From positions 1-34,752 of IMG/VR virus record IMGVR_UViG_3300018428_000086: 34,752 nt of DNA; one strand, given 5' to 3'. Positions 1-6,076 of this stretch are shown piece by piece. The position numbers and the translations under genes are program-made. How positions within the stretch are numbered: position 1 is the stretch's first letter; every line of letters begins with the position of its first letter. This stretch comes from a virus. Under the pieces are notes generated by a model. That model did no database searches, was not told the DNA's origin, and worked only from the letters and a program-made list of their open reading frames with translations.

Positions 1-138
1 ACCGACCGCACCTTGGTCATATGACCCACACTGGCCCAATACTGTGAGCGAAGCGTCAGTTTGGTAAAGAAAAATCCTAAGGATGGCAGGCATAGTTAAA
101 ATGCTCCATCGTCTCAGACCACCGTGCGGGCACCGTGT

Positions 139-146
139 GTTAAATA
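139..146 (+). promoter_or_regulatory. T4-type late promoter
   Basis: GTTAAATA followed by five bases and then the ATG at 152. In T4 the late element TATAAATA ends six bases before +1, so transcription should start on the A of that ATG. The same geometry recurs at many genes in this window. Confidence 0.6.
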
Positions 147-151
147 CTCGT

Positions 152-328
152 ATGCCCACCCAGAGAGAATACGAGCGACACAACCCACCAGAGATCAAGG
201 ACGAGCATCATCCAGCCAGACGTCCGCGGTTCCTGGACCGTGTGCCAGTGTGTTGGCCCTGCATCACTGTTCGTTCAGTCGTGTTGTATGCTTTGGCCCT
301 GTATGGCCTATATTCATTAATCTTCTAA
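152..328 (+). CDS. small C-terminal-anchored membrane protein
   Basis: A 58-residue protein, not recognised. The first 30 residues are charged and rich in Arg, His and Pro. Residues about 33-57 form one hydrophobic segment (VCWPC, then VVLYALALYGLYSLIF), so it is probably a single-pass inner-membrane protein. I chose the ATG at 152 because a late promoter places transcription start there. The frame also has an ATG at 83 with a weak AAGG ahead of it, which would add 23 residues. It stands alone, facing away from the minus-strand early operon that ends near 600. Confidence 0.5.
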   Translation: MPTQREYERHNPPEIKDEHHPARRPRFLDRVPVCWPCITVRSVVLYALALYGLYSLIF

Positions 329-464
329 CTGCTGTCTACTATATCGTTTCCGTCCATAAAGGCATATCAATCAAGCAATAGTATCTCGGGTATCAACGGT
401 TAGGCCTAGTCACGAGCAAAGGTAGGATAGGGTAGGCGAAGGTGTCAAAAATCGTCTTTACGCA

Positions 465-481
465 AATCTTCTGCGAAGATT
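465..481 (-). terminator. hairpin downstream of the tRNA operon
   Basis: Perfect 7-bp inverted repeat AATCTTC/GAAGATT with a 3-base loop. Read leftward, a run of five T follows about 14 bases after the stem, so it could end the minus-strand tRNA transcript. The T run is not adjacent, so this is weak. The remaining bases between 329 and 602 show no convincing gene. Confidence 0.3.
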
Positions 482-602
482 AGTTGGCATATCCCCCGAT
501 TACCAAAGCATATGAACCCCTTGAAATTTTTTGCGGACGCATCGTCTTCGACGCGGGTCGTTGCCTGCCTTACCAATTACCAGTTCTGTGTGTTGATTAT
601 TG

Positions 603-676
603 TGGTGCCACCAGCGAGAATCGAACTTGCGATTGACCCTTACCAAGGGCCTGTTATACCACTTAACTATGGCGGC
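603..676 (-). tRNA. tRNA-Thr (anticodon GGT)
   Basis: A 74-base cloverleaf on the minus strand including an encoded CCA tail. The acceptor stem GCCGCCA pairs with TGGTGGC, with one G-T pair. The D-stem is GTTA/TAAC, the anticodon stem GGCCC/GGGTC and the anticodon loop TTGGTAA, giving anticodon GGT for threonine ACC/ACT codons. The T-loop TTCGATT is normal; one T-stem pair is an A-C mismatch. Only four bases separate it from the tRNA-Leu gene, so the two are probably cotranscribed at the far end of the early operon. Confidence 0.92.
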
Positions 677-679
677 ACA

Positions 680-765
680 TGGTAGGGGAGAAAGGACTCG
701 AACCTTCACGCGGTTAAGCACTGGTTCCTAAGACCAGCGTGTCTACCAAATTCCACCACTCCCCC
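680..765 (-). tRNA. tRNA-Leu (anticodon TAG)
   Basis: An 86-base class II tRNA on the minus strand with an encoded CCA. The acceptor GGGGGAG pairs with CTCCCCT. The anticodon arm is CTGGT-CTTAGGA-ACCAG, giving anticodon TAG (leucine CTA, possibly other CTN codons). The long variable arm of leucine tRNAs is present, and the T-arm GAAGG-TTCGAGT-CCTTT is intact. It is paired with tRNA-Thr immediately downstream. Phage tRNAs usually supplement codons that are common in the phage and rare in the host. Confidence 0.95.
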
Positions 766-776
766 GTGTTGCTTTA

Positions 777-806
777 CGCCCTACACCGATTGCTCCGCAT
801 AGGGCG
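777..806 (-). other. hairpin upstream of the tRNA pair
   Basis: Inverted repeat CGCCCTA/TAGGGCG (7 bp, 16-base loop) just upstream of tRNA-Leu on the minus strand. It could be a processing site or attenuator between the protein-coding part of the operon and the tRNAs. No T-run follows. Confidence 0.3.
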
Positions 807-842
807 ATTCCTGGTTGAAGGGAGGTCCAACCGTATGGAATT

Positions 843-953
843 CTAGAATAGGTTCACCAGCCAGTACAGGGTCCAGACTGCCATGTCCAGGGCGAAGTAG
901 GCGAGAGTGAGTCCCGCCAACGCCAGGCCTGAGTAGTACAACAATTGGGTCAC
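843..953 (-). CDS. 36-residue single-pass membrane peptide
   Basis: A short frame starting with GTG one base after the AAA ATPase stop. Almost the whole product is hydrophobic (LLYYSGLALAGLTLAYFALD, then AVWTLYWLVNLF), with one or two membrane-spanning stretches. It is not recognised. Position and spacing suggest translational coupling to the ATPase gene. The only ribosome-binding candidate is AAGG inside the ATPase 3' end. The strong hydrophobic pattern in an otherwise dense operon supports it. Confidence 0.5.
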   Translation of the reverse strand: MTQLLYYSGLALAGLTLAYFALDMAVWTLYWLVNLF

Positions 954-954
954 G

Positions 955-2004
955 TCACGATGCCTTCATGCAGGTGTTCTCCGCCAGCATCTTGTACTTG
1001 TCCGGCGCCATCTTCCAGAGGTCAGCGATCTTCAGCACCATCCTCAGTGATATCTCCCGGAGTTTGTGTTTGTTGTCTAAGATGAACTGTATCAGGTCTG
1101 CTTCTGTCTCAGATCCCATCGCATACTTGTCCAGCATACCCGCCCGGCATATCTGCTTGATACGGAGCATTCTGTCCCGCATCGAATCAATTGTTAGATC
1201 CAGGTAGTGACATCTGCTCTGTAGGGCCTGTAAGTGGTCCTGCAACTTCTTGCTCTTCACATTGTCAAACTTGATGTTGGTGATGAATATCACACCGCCA
1301 TTGAACTCAAAACTGTTGGGCATACCCTCTGCCATCAGTGTTCGCGATTCCGTGTTCCAGTGTAGGGTCCTCCTCGGAGTCGTGTCCAGAGCGGCCTTGA
1401 GTAGATTCAAAGCCAGGTCATCGTACAGTATGGCGTCACAGTCATCGAAACACACCACATGACCCTTGCCTGAATGCTCGTACAACTTCTTGTAGAGCCC
1501 TATGGCACTCATGGCGCCCTTCACCATCTCGAAACGTCTCGACCTGCCCGCTATGTCCTCGAACATATTCTGCTTCTCCAGTGCCTTCTCAACACCGTAT
1601 GACTTGCCGATGCCTGGGGGTCCAGACACTATCATCGCTCGCACCTTGCTGGTGGCAACTGCATCCGCCATCTCGTCCAGGATACTGAATCTGGCCGCGA
1701 TCCGCTCTATGGCCTGTTCATCTGATTCTGTGTCTGCCGGTGTGTCTTGCGCCACCGTCTTCTGTAATTCATCACGGTGTGAGATGTAGGCACCTTCCGG
1801 TACTATCTGCACTTCCGCTATGCCAGGAACATTGATCCTTGCCTTGTCCAGTCCCTCGAAGCCATCGAACTCCGAGCAATCAACGGTGACGAAGCCACCT
1901 TCCTTGCCCGCGAATGCCTGGTAATCTTTAATGATTGGAAACACCCGACCGCTCATGTCCTGATTGCGATAGGTGCCTTGTTCTATTCTAATATACTTTT
2001 TCAA
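955..2004 (-). CDS. AAA-family ATPase
   Basis: A 349-residue protein with a standard AAA core. Walker A GPPGIGKS is near residues 128-135, Walker B VVCFDDCD near 183-190, and a sensor-1 stretch VIFITN near 238-243. About 100 residues precede the ATPase domain and show no known motif. Such proteins use ATP hydrolysis to remodel protein or nucleic-acid complexes; the partner here is unknown. The start is TTG, five bases after GGGAGG; no in-frame ATG lies near. A dedicated early promoter lies at 2032-2059 and a hairpin separates it from the upstream gene, so it can be expressed independently of the long operon. It is not the T4 clamp loader gp44, which would have neighbouring replication genes. 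Confidence 0.88.
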   Translation of the reverse strand: MKKYIRIEQGTYRNQDMSGRVFPIIKDYQAFAGKEGGFVTVDCSEFDGFEGLDKARINVPGIAEVQIVPEGAYISHRDELQKTVAQDTPADTESDEQAIERIAARFSILDEMADAVATSKVRAMIVSGPPGIGKSYGVEKALEKQNMFEDIAGRSRRFEMVKGAMSAIGLYKKLYEHSGKGHVVCFDDCDAILYDDLALNLLKAALDTTPRRTLHWNTESRTLMAEGMPNSFEFNGGVIFITNIKFDNVKSKKLQDHLQALQSRCHYLDLTIDSMRDRMLRIKQICRAGMLDKYAMGSETEADLIQFILDNKHKLREISLRMVLKIADLWKMAPDKYKMLAENTCMKAS

Positions 2005-2031
2005 AAAGTCCTCCCTTGTTTGTTTTCTACT

Positions 2032-2059
2032 ATTATAATGCCTTCTCGAACTCCGTCAA
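2032..2059 (-). promoter_or_regulatory. sigma70-like early promoter for the AAA ATPase gene
   Basis: Minus strand TTGACG, 16-base spacer, TATAAT. Core hexamers and spacer length match the other early promoters. It lacks the CCATG block that most of them carry just before the -10. Confidence 0.75.
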
Positions 2060-2080
2060 CTCCTTTTGGTAATCTAAGAC

Positions 2081-2118
2081 CGGGCGGGCGAGTTGAATGA
2101 GTTGAAAGTTCCCGCCCG
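2081..2118 (-). terminator. GC-rich hairpin between operon segments
   Basis: Perfect 8-bp inverted repeat CGGGCGGG/CCCGCCCG with a 22-base loop. It lies after the stop of the secreted-protein gene and before the ATPase promoter on the minus strand. No T-run follows, so it may be a weak or factor-dependent terminator, or an mRNA 3' stabiliser. Confidence 0.5.
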
Positions 2119-2131
2119 ATCATATCCGCCA

Positions 2132-2377
2132 TTACTCCGCGGAATTCTGTTTGAAAGGCCACTTGCTCTTGGCATCCGTCCAACTGTCCTGTTGGTACTG
2201 CTTGATGTCCTCGGCCTCGGATTTCACATGGTTGATGATCTTGCCCGGCACACTCGCCAAGGCAGACACGAAATCACCGAAAGTGGTCATGTCACTGTCC
2301 GCTTTCGCAACTCCGGTCATGATCATTATGGCCATCGCCATTATGGAAATCATGATGTACTCTTTTATCGTGTTCAT
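2132..2377 (-). CDS. small secreted (periplasmic) protein
   Basis: 81 residues with a clear signal peptide: Lys near the start, a Met/Ile/Ala-rich core at about residues 9-22, and an AKA-D cleavage site near residue 26. The mature part is a short amphipathic sequence ending in WPFKQNSAE. Function is not recognised. A strong AAGGAGGT site lies ahead of the ATG and is formed by the 3' end of the upstream gene (its last codons are AGG AGG TAA). An early secreted protein may act on the host envelope, for example in superinfection exclusion; that is inference. Confidence 0.75.
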   Translation of the reverse strand: MNTIKEYIMISIMAMAIMIMTGVAKADSDMTTFGDFVSALASVPGKIINHVKSEAEDIKQYQQDSWTDAKSKWPFKQNSAE

Positions 2378-2383
2378 CGTTGC

Positions 2384-2554
2384 TTACCTCCTTAATCCTT
2401 CTATCTGTTTCTCGATGTCGCTCTTGTTCTCGGTCTCCACCTTCTTCTTGGCCTGTGACCTGATGATGACGAATCCCGTGATCGCTATCGACATGGTCAC
2501 TGCCACGCCGAGGGCCAACATTCCAAATCCTGTTGCGACAGTAAAGGTTCCCAT
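2384..2554 (-). CDS. small membrane protein
   Basis: 56 residues. Residues 5-30 are a hydrophobic span (FGMLALGVAVTMSIAITGFV), followed by a highly charged tail rich in Lys and Glu. Probably N-out/C-in single-pass. The ATG overlaps the upstream stop as TAATG, and its last codons provide the ribosome-binding site of the next gene. Function unknown. Confidence 0.7.
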   Translation of the reverse strand: MGTFTVATGFGMLALGVAVTMSIAITGFVIIRSQAKKKVETENKSDIEKQIEGLRR

Positions 2555-2892
2555 TACACCTTCTCCTCGTTCAAAGCATGGATAGGGTCATCCTCGTATG
2601 GTTCCCATTCCAATTCATTGTCTGCCTGTAATTGGTACCACTGAGATTCTATCTCCCGGTACTCCTCTATCAGTTCCGAAGAGTCCATGTTATGGAAACC
2701 CTTGAACCCACCTTCCAGTATGTAGGTCAGTGTAGAGTAGTCCCCTTTCTGATAACTGTCATATATCTTCCACGCCTCAACCTGTAGGCATCTCTCCGCC
2801 ATCACATACGGAGTCAATGACATCGCGTGTTCGTCTTGCCAGAGCAGGTCTTCGTGCCTGTCAAAAATTATGTCTTTCAATCTAGTTCCCAT
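2554..2892 (-). CDS. hypothetical protein, 112 residues
   Basis: A soluble acidic protein with no recognised motif and many aromatic residues (W, Y) in the second half. The ATG shares a base with the upstream TAA (TAATG), and the stop shares a base with the next ATG, so it sits in a translationally coupled chain. It belongs to the early operon started at 3795-3822. Confidence 0.75.
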   Translation of the reverse strand: MGTRLKDIIFDRHEDLLWQDEHAMSLTPYVMAERCLQVEAWKIYDSYQKGDYSTLTYILEGGFKGFHNMDSSELIEEYREIESQWYQLQADNELEWEPYEDDPIHALNEEKV

Positions 2893-3332
2893 TAAAACGG
2901 TACCTCCGATAGGTTAGAGTTTTCAACTTTTTCTTCCTTCTCTTCCTGTGTCCATCTGTATTCATCTGATGTCCATTCAGGATCTTCATAATTGTCAAAA
3001 TGTTGGTCTGTGTCAGAGTCCCAATCTTCGTATGGAACACATTCAGCAACCTTCTTGGTGAAGTCACCGTTCTCTGAACTATAATCTGAATTCCAATCTG
3101 AGGCATACACTTCTACAGGCTCATCACCGTAGTATCCTTCTTGCCATTCAATCTTGTCAATACCGCCATGTTCTGATACAGCCGACTCTGCCTCTTCCTT
3201 GCTATTCGCGACCACATCATATTCAACATAGGCCGTATATGACTTTCTTACTCTGAATTTCTGCTTACCGATGTCCTGGTGTGGATCATCTTTCTTGAAT
3301 GTTCCGTCTATGATCTTTATTTCTTCTTTCAT
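2892..3332 (-). CDS. acidic hypothetical protein, 146 residues
   Basis: The start is the ATG at 3332 because AAGGAG precedes it at good spacing; the same frame remains open upstream but overlaps another gene. A sequence near residues 28-60 (FRVRKSYTAYVEYDVVANSKEEAESAV) resembles the small beta-alpha modules with EEA repeats common in phage early proteins. The C-terminal half is very rich in Asp, Glu, Trp and Tyr. Extreme acidity recalls DNA-mimic or host-takeover proteins, but nothing proves that. Confidence 0.75.
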   Translation of the reverse strand: MKEEIKIIDGTFKKDDPHQDIGKQKFRVRKSYTAYVEYDVVANSKEEAESAVSEHGGIDKIEWQEGYYGDEPVEVYASDWNSDYSSENGDFTKKVAECVPYEDWDSDTDQHFDNYEDPEWTSDEYRWTQEEKEEKVENSNLSEVPF

Positions 3333-3384
3333 CTCAACTCCTTTTCTTTTAATTTTAACATCATTTTGGGATCTGTCAACTGGC

Positions 3385-3567
3385 CTACAGTTCCTCCACG
3401 ATCCCCAGCACCTCCGCGATGCCAAAGAATACAGCCGTCGTCTGCAGGACCATGTTGCCCATGTCCTGGCCCACCAACCATAGTCCATAACAGGCACCAA
3501 GCCTGAAGATGCTCTTGAATATGGATATCCAGAAATGCTTCTTAGAACTCGATGCCTGTGGTTCCAT
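3385..3567 (-). CDS. small membrane protein, 60 residues
   Basis: Two hydrophobic stretches, about residues 19-33 and 39-57, after a polar Lys/Ser-rich start. The ATG overlaps the upstream stop (TAATG). Function unknown. A longer frame on the same strand covers this stretch but lacks a ribosome-binding site here. Confidence 0.65.
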   Translation of the reverse strand: MEPQASSSKKHFWISIFKSIFRLGACYGLWLVGQDMGNMVLQTTAVFFGIAEVLGIVEEL

Positions 3568-3713
3568 TAGAATCCCTCCGCGAGTAAAATCGTCGTCGCC
3601 TGTGGAAATCTAGACTCCACGATGCTCTTGGCCTCTATGGATGTTCTACCGTCCTCTGCGACCTTCATCGGTCCCTTGCCTGGTAGTGTCACCCAAAAAT
3701 AATAAGTCTTCAT
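3567..3713 (-). CDS. hypothetical protein, 48 residues
   Basis: First gene after the promoter at 3795-3822, with GGGAG about nine bases before the ATG. It begins MKTYYFWVTLPG and contains an EAKSIVESRFPQA helix, a layout I have seen in short marine-phage proteins of unknown role. Its TAA overlaps the next ATG. Confidence 0.7.
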   Translation of the reverse strand: MKTYYFWVTLPGKGPMKVAEDGRTSIEAKSIVESRFPQATTILLAEGF

Positions 3714-3794
3714 CTTTTGTTTCTCCCTTCATTTGTTATGGCGACTGTTTTGTTTTTTTCAGTCTGTCTAGTCCCGTCGCCTAAGACGAAATTC

Positions 3795-3822
3795 ATTATA
3801 ACATGGATTACCATATCGTCAA
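3795..3822 (-). promoter_or_regulatory. sigma70-like early promoter
   Basis: TTGACG, 16-base spacer, TATAAT with an upstream TG (extended -10) and the conserved ATCCATGT block in the spacer. It lies over the last codons of the gene ending at 3808 and reads into the gene starting at 3713. Confidence 0.85.
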
Positions 3823-4077
3823 CCTCGCATCTTGTAGGGCATTCTTTATGGCCTGATCCCTGTCTTTTGTGGTGTATCTGTAGGTCCAATCAATGCCATC
3901 TTCACCCAACTGCCTAGGATACACCTTTCCATTGATCCTGACCCTCCAACCATTCACCTCTACCGTTTCGATGTTGCCGTATTGGTCCTGGTTGGTGTAG
4001 ACATCTTCCGTCCAGTCACTCACTATCTTGAGTGGTAGTCCGTTGTCAGCGATCGCCCGCTGTGTCCTCTGCCTCAC
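3808..4077 (-). CDS. hypothetical protein, 89 residues
   Basis: GTG start overlapping the upstream stop by four bases (GTGA). The product has a KIVSDWTEDVYTNQD stretch and an NGWRVRINGKVYPR stretch suggesting a small beta-rich fold, then a C-terminal helix. Not recognised. The early promoter for the downstream operon is embedded in its last codons. Confidence 0.65.
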   Translation of the reverse strand: MRQRTQRAIADNGLPLKIVSDWTEDVYTNQDQYGNIETVEVNGWRVRINGKVYPRQLGEDGIDWTYRYTTKDRDQAIKNALQDARLTIW

Positions 4078-4328
4078 TTCTTGCCTTTCAGGTTCTTGAT
4101 TATGCTCTTCTGCTCCATGTCATAACTCATTGAATACCAGTGGTACAACATTCCCACAGGAACCACCACCGCCACGATAGGCAGGAACCAATCCCTTAGG
4201 TCAAAAGCGATCAATATCTTGATCAGGGCGATCATCGCCGTCGTCAAGAACACGCCCTTGATGAAAAATCTGTAATTCTTCTTTCCGTCTTTATAAATCT
4301 CTTTCATTATCCATTGTAGTCTGTTCAT
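4074..4328 (-). CDS. two-span membrane protein
   Basis: 84 residues starting at the ATG at 4328, which has AAGGAGG ahead of it. Hydrophobic spans lie at about residues 23-40 and 46-62, with a basic C-terminus (IIKNLKGKK). The pattern suggests an inner-membrane hairpin with both ends in the cytoplasm. Function unknown. Confidence 0.7.
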   Translation of the reverse strand: MNRLQWIMKEIYKDGKKNYRFFIKGVFLTTAMIALIKILIAFDLRDWFLPIVAVVVPVGMLYHWYSMSYDMEQKSIIKNLKGKK

Positions 4329-4339
4329 CTTGTCCTCCT

Positions 4340-4570
4340 TTAGTCCAATAGGACCATGTATTCCTTTGGATAGTGTTTCTGGAACCACTCGATCCCTTTT
4401 TCAACGATGTTGTAGTCCTCTATCATCTCCGCTCCCTTGATGCAATCATACACCGCGACAGCGATCGGCTCCAACATCACCTTCTCGCCTGAGAATGGGT
4501 TGGCAACCTCGACTGGCTTGGTGTCGATAACTTCGACCGGAAACGGTGGGTTCGGTTTCAATATGTCCAT
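4340..4570 (-). CDS. conserved phage hypothetical protein, 76 residues
   Basis: The product carries NPFSGEKVMLEPIAVAVYDC followed by a helical half ending KHYPKEYMVLLD. From memory, this layout is widespread in T4-like cyanophages and related marine phages; function is not known. Start overlaps the upstream stop (TAATG). Confidence 0.75.
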   Translation of the reverse strand: MDILKPNPPFPVEVIDTKPVEVANPFSGEKVMLEPIAVAVYDCIKGAEMIEDYNIVEKGIEWFQKHYPKEYMVLLD

Positions 4571-5016
4571 TACTTCCCCCTCTGGCTTTCTGCCTGTAGG
4601 TTCATCAGCACATCTAACTCTGCTTCTTCTTGCTCTGTTAGATCCGTTGCATCAAGTCCGAAGTCTGCTAGACCTTCTGCACTTGCCTCTGAGTAAGTTC
4701 CATAATCCATTTCAGTTGGATCCATCTCTTCTTTACCAGAGAACTGATCTTCTGAATATGGCTCAACGAAAACCGGAGTCTCCCTGTCTTCTGGAACGAA
4801 GTCAAAAGCGAACTCATCACCTACGGCGTACATATTCACGCCACCTGTGTTGTCAATTTCTTGCTTGAAAAAAGTTCTAAGTTCTCTATGGAAATCATCG
4901 AACCCTTTTGGATCCTTCAACTTCACATATAAACTACCGTGAACGATTTCTGCTCTTTCTGTTAGATTCGTGTCTTCTACGAAATCTAATATTAGCCTTT
5001 GTATTCTTTGCATCAT
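4570..5016 (-). CDS. acidic hypothetical protein, 148 residues
   Basis: First gene after the promoter at 5049-5076. The ATG at 5016 follows the AAAGGAGTTGAAA leader found at several early genes; a TTG six bases earlier is also in frame. The N-terminal half is an alpha/beta region with FDDFHRELRTFFKQ, and the C-terminal 60 residues are strongly acidic. Not recognised. Confidence 0.75.
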   Translation of the reverse strand: MMQRIQRLILDFVEDTNLTERAEIVHGSLYVKLKDPKGFDDFHRELRTFFKQEIDNTGGVNMYAVGDEFAFDFVPEDRETPVFVEPYSEDQFSGKEEMDPTEMDYGTYSEASAEGLADFGLDATDLTEQEEAELDVLMNLQAESQRGK

Positions 5017-5048
5017 TTTCAACTCCTTTTGTTAATGCTTATAGTTTC

Positions 5049-5076
5049 AGTATAACATGGATGGTAATACGGTCAA
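5049..5076 (-). promoter_or_regulatory. sigma70-like early promoter
   Basis: TTGACC, 16-base spacer, TATACT with extended -10 TG and the ATCCATGT spacer block. It drives the gene starting at 5016 and the operon to about 3808. Confidence 0.88.
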
Positions 5077-5095
5077 CCTGGCAAAACCTTCCATT

Positions 5096-5272
5096 TTATG
5101 GCAATAATTTGCCAATAGTGTCCTCGATCTCGTCAATTTCTTGCTCAATCTCCACCATTCTAACCATATTATTGGTGTAGGATAACATCTCCAACCTGTT
5201 CTGCAACTCGATCTTCTGTCTCTCCAGGTCTGCTATCCTGTCCTTCACGTCTTGCGTCATTGTCTGTACCAT
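5096..5272 (-). CDS. small coiled-coil protein, 58 residues
   Basis: AGGAGGAC lies directly before the ATG. The product is almost entirely heptad-like helix (RIADLERQKIELQNRLEML, later EIEQEIDEIEDTI), which predicts a coiled coil and oligomerisation. Function unknown. It ends just upstream of the next promoter, so it is the last gene of the operon starting near 8645. Confidence 0.65.
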   Translation of the reverse strand: MVQTMTQDVKDRIADLERQKIELQNRLEMLSYTNNMVRMVEIEQEIDEIEDTIGKLLP

Positions 5273-5282
5273 TTGTCCTCCT

Positions 5283-5501
5283 CTATTTGATGCTCTTCCT
5301 GTGGTTGGTTTGATTGTTCACGAACACCCTGATCAACCTGCTTAGGTCTACCTCTTCCTGCTGGAGTGACCTAGGATTTTTGAAAATAACTTTCGCCGTG
5401 TTCACTGGCATGAAGTTATCACCATTGGTCACGATTGCTTCATGTGTGTTCTTTCTCCAGTCGTGAGACGAATAGTTTTCTTCTACATTATTGTCTACCA
5501 T
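5283..5501 (-). CDS. hypothetical protein, 72 residues
   Basis: Start ATG overlaps the end of the upstream gene by seven bases (ATGGTAG). The middle has NFMPVNTAKVIFKN and the end is basic. Not recognised; it is supported by overlap coupling in a gene-dense operon. Confidence 0.6.
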   Translation of the reverse strand: MVDNNVEENYSSHDWRKNTHEAIVTNGDNFMPVNTAKVIFKNPRSLQQEEVDLSRLIRVFVNNQTNHRKSIK

Positions 5502-5725
5502 ATTTCCTCCACTTCTGATTCGATATCTTCATCCTCCCAACCAGTGATCTCTTCATTTTGGTACTGGCTGTTCTTGGCGCCACATCTGGTGCATTTATCA
5601 TCTGATTCCGTCATTGGACCGTGTTCACAATCCATGCAATACCAGTCGTCCACATACTCCTCCTTGACCTCATCCTTTTCTTCCTCTAGGTCAATGTTGG
5701 ATAATATTTCTGTGATCCTGTCCAT
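5495..5725 (-). CDS. small zinc-ribbon protein
   Basis: 76 residues with two CxxC knuckles, CMDC near residues 30-33 and CTRC near 45-48, typical of a zinc ribbon. Acidic segments flank it on both sides. Such small zinc-ribbon proteins often bind nucleic acid or polymerase subunits; the acidic flanks favour a protein partner. GGAGA precedes the ATG. Confidence 0.75.
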   Translation of the reverse strand: MDRITEILSNIDLEEEKDEVKEEYVDDWYCMDCEHGPMTESDDKCTRCGAKNSQYQNEEITGWEDEDIESEVEEIW

Positions 5726-5726
5726 G

Positions 5727-5945
5727 TTATTTCTCCTGTTCGTTGATCGCTTCTTTCAAGGCGTTGTTTAAGAATTGTCTGATGTTGTGTTCCAACTCCT
5801 GTTTGGAATTGTCATATCCCATCAATGGTATCATCACATTTGGATCTGGAAACACCTTGTCCTGCAACTGCTTCACAGCCACAGACAGGTAGATTAACAG
5901 AGCCAATATTGATAAATTGATTACCATGTTTATTTTGTTTGTCAT
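5727..5945 (-). CDS. single-pass membrane protein, 72 residues
   Basis: The ATG at 5945 follows GGGGAGG at proper spacing; an upstream in-frame ATG overlaps that site and is unlikely. One hydrophobic span at about residues 7-25, then a polar helical domain ending NNALKEAINEQEK. The start overlaps the previous gene by ATGA. Function unknown. Confidence 0.7.
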   Translation of the reverse strand: MTNKINMVINLSILALLIYLSVAVKQLQDKVFPDPNVMIPLMGYDNSKQELEHNIRQFLNNALKEAINEQEK

Positions 5946-6076
5946 ATAGATCCTCCCCATCTATTTTTGTAAAGGACTTTGATGCCCTTGTCATCGATGT
6001 AATATCCCTCAAGAACCCGATTGCTCTTTCTAGGCTTCTTACTTTTGGTTGGTTGTTTCTTTTTCTTCTTTGCCAT
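5942..6076 (-). CDS. very basic 44-residue protein
   Basis: Begins MAKKKKKQPTKSKKPRKS and ends in a short YYIDDKGIKVLYKNRWGG stretch. The Lys-rich tail suggests nucleic-acid binding. It lies between the DNA ligase (shared TAATG) and a membrane-protein gene (ATGA overlap), so expression is tied to the ligase. Confidence 0.7.
   Translation of the reverse strand: MAKKKKKQPTKSKKPRKSNRVLEGYYIDDKGIKVLYKNRWGGSI

Noticed and set aside
1-67. Open frame running in from the left edge and ending TGG TAA at 67
   Set aside because: Only 21 codons are visible with no recognisable motif; another frame also reaches the edge. It may be the end of a late gene but cannot be supported.
124-381. 85-codon plus-strand frame overlapping the small membrane gene
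   Set aside because: No initiation signal; the alternative frame has a late promoter at exact spacing and a clear membrane segment.
500-721. 73-codon minus-strand frame
   Set aside because: It runs through the tRNA-Thr gene and part of tRNA-Leu; the RNA genes explain the sequence.
2001-2183. 60-codon minus-strand frame between the secreted protein and the ATPase
   Set aside because: It overlaps the 3' end of the signal-peptide gene and covers the GC-rich hairpin and early promoter.
5087-5125. TGGCAATAATTTGCCA palindrome upstream of the 5049 promoter
   Set aside because: It is a clear inverted repeat but has a different sequence from the dyad family and lies inside the end of a coiled-coil gene; single occurrence, so no role is claimed.
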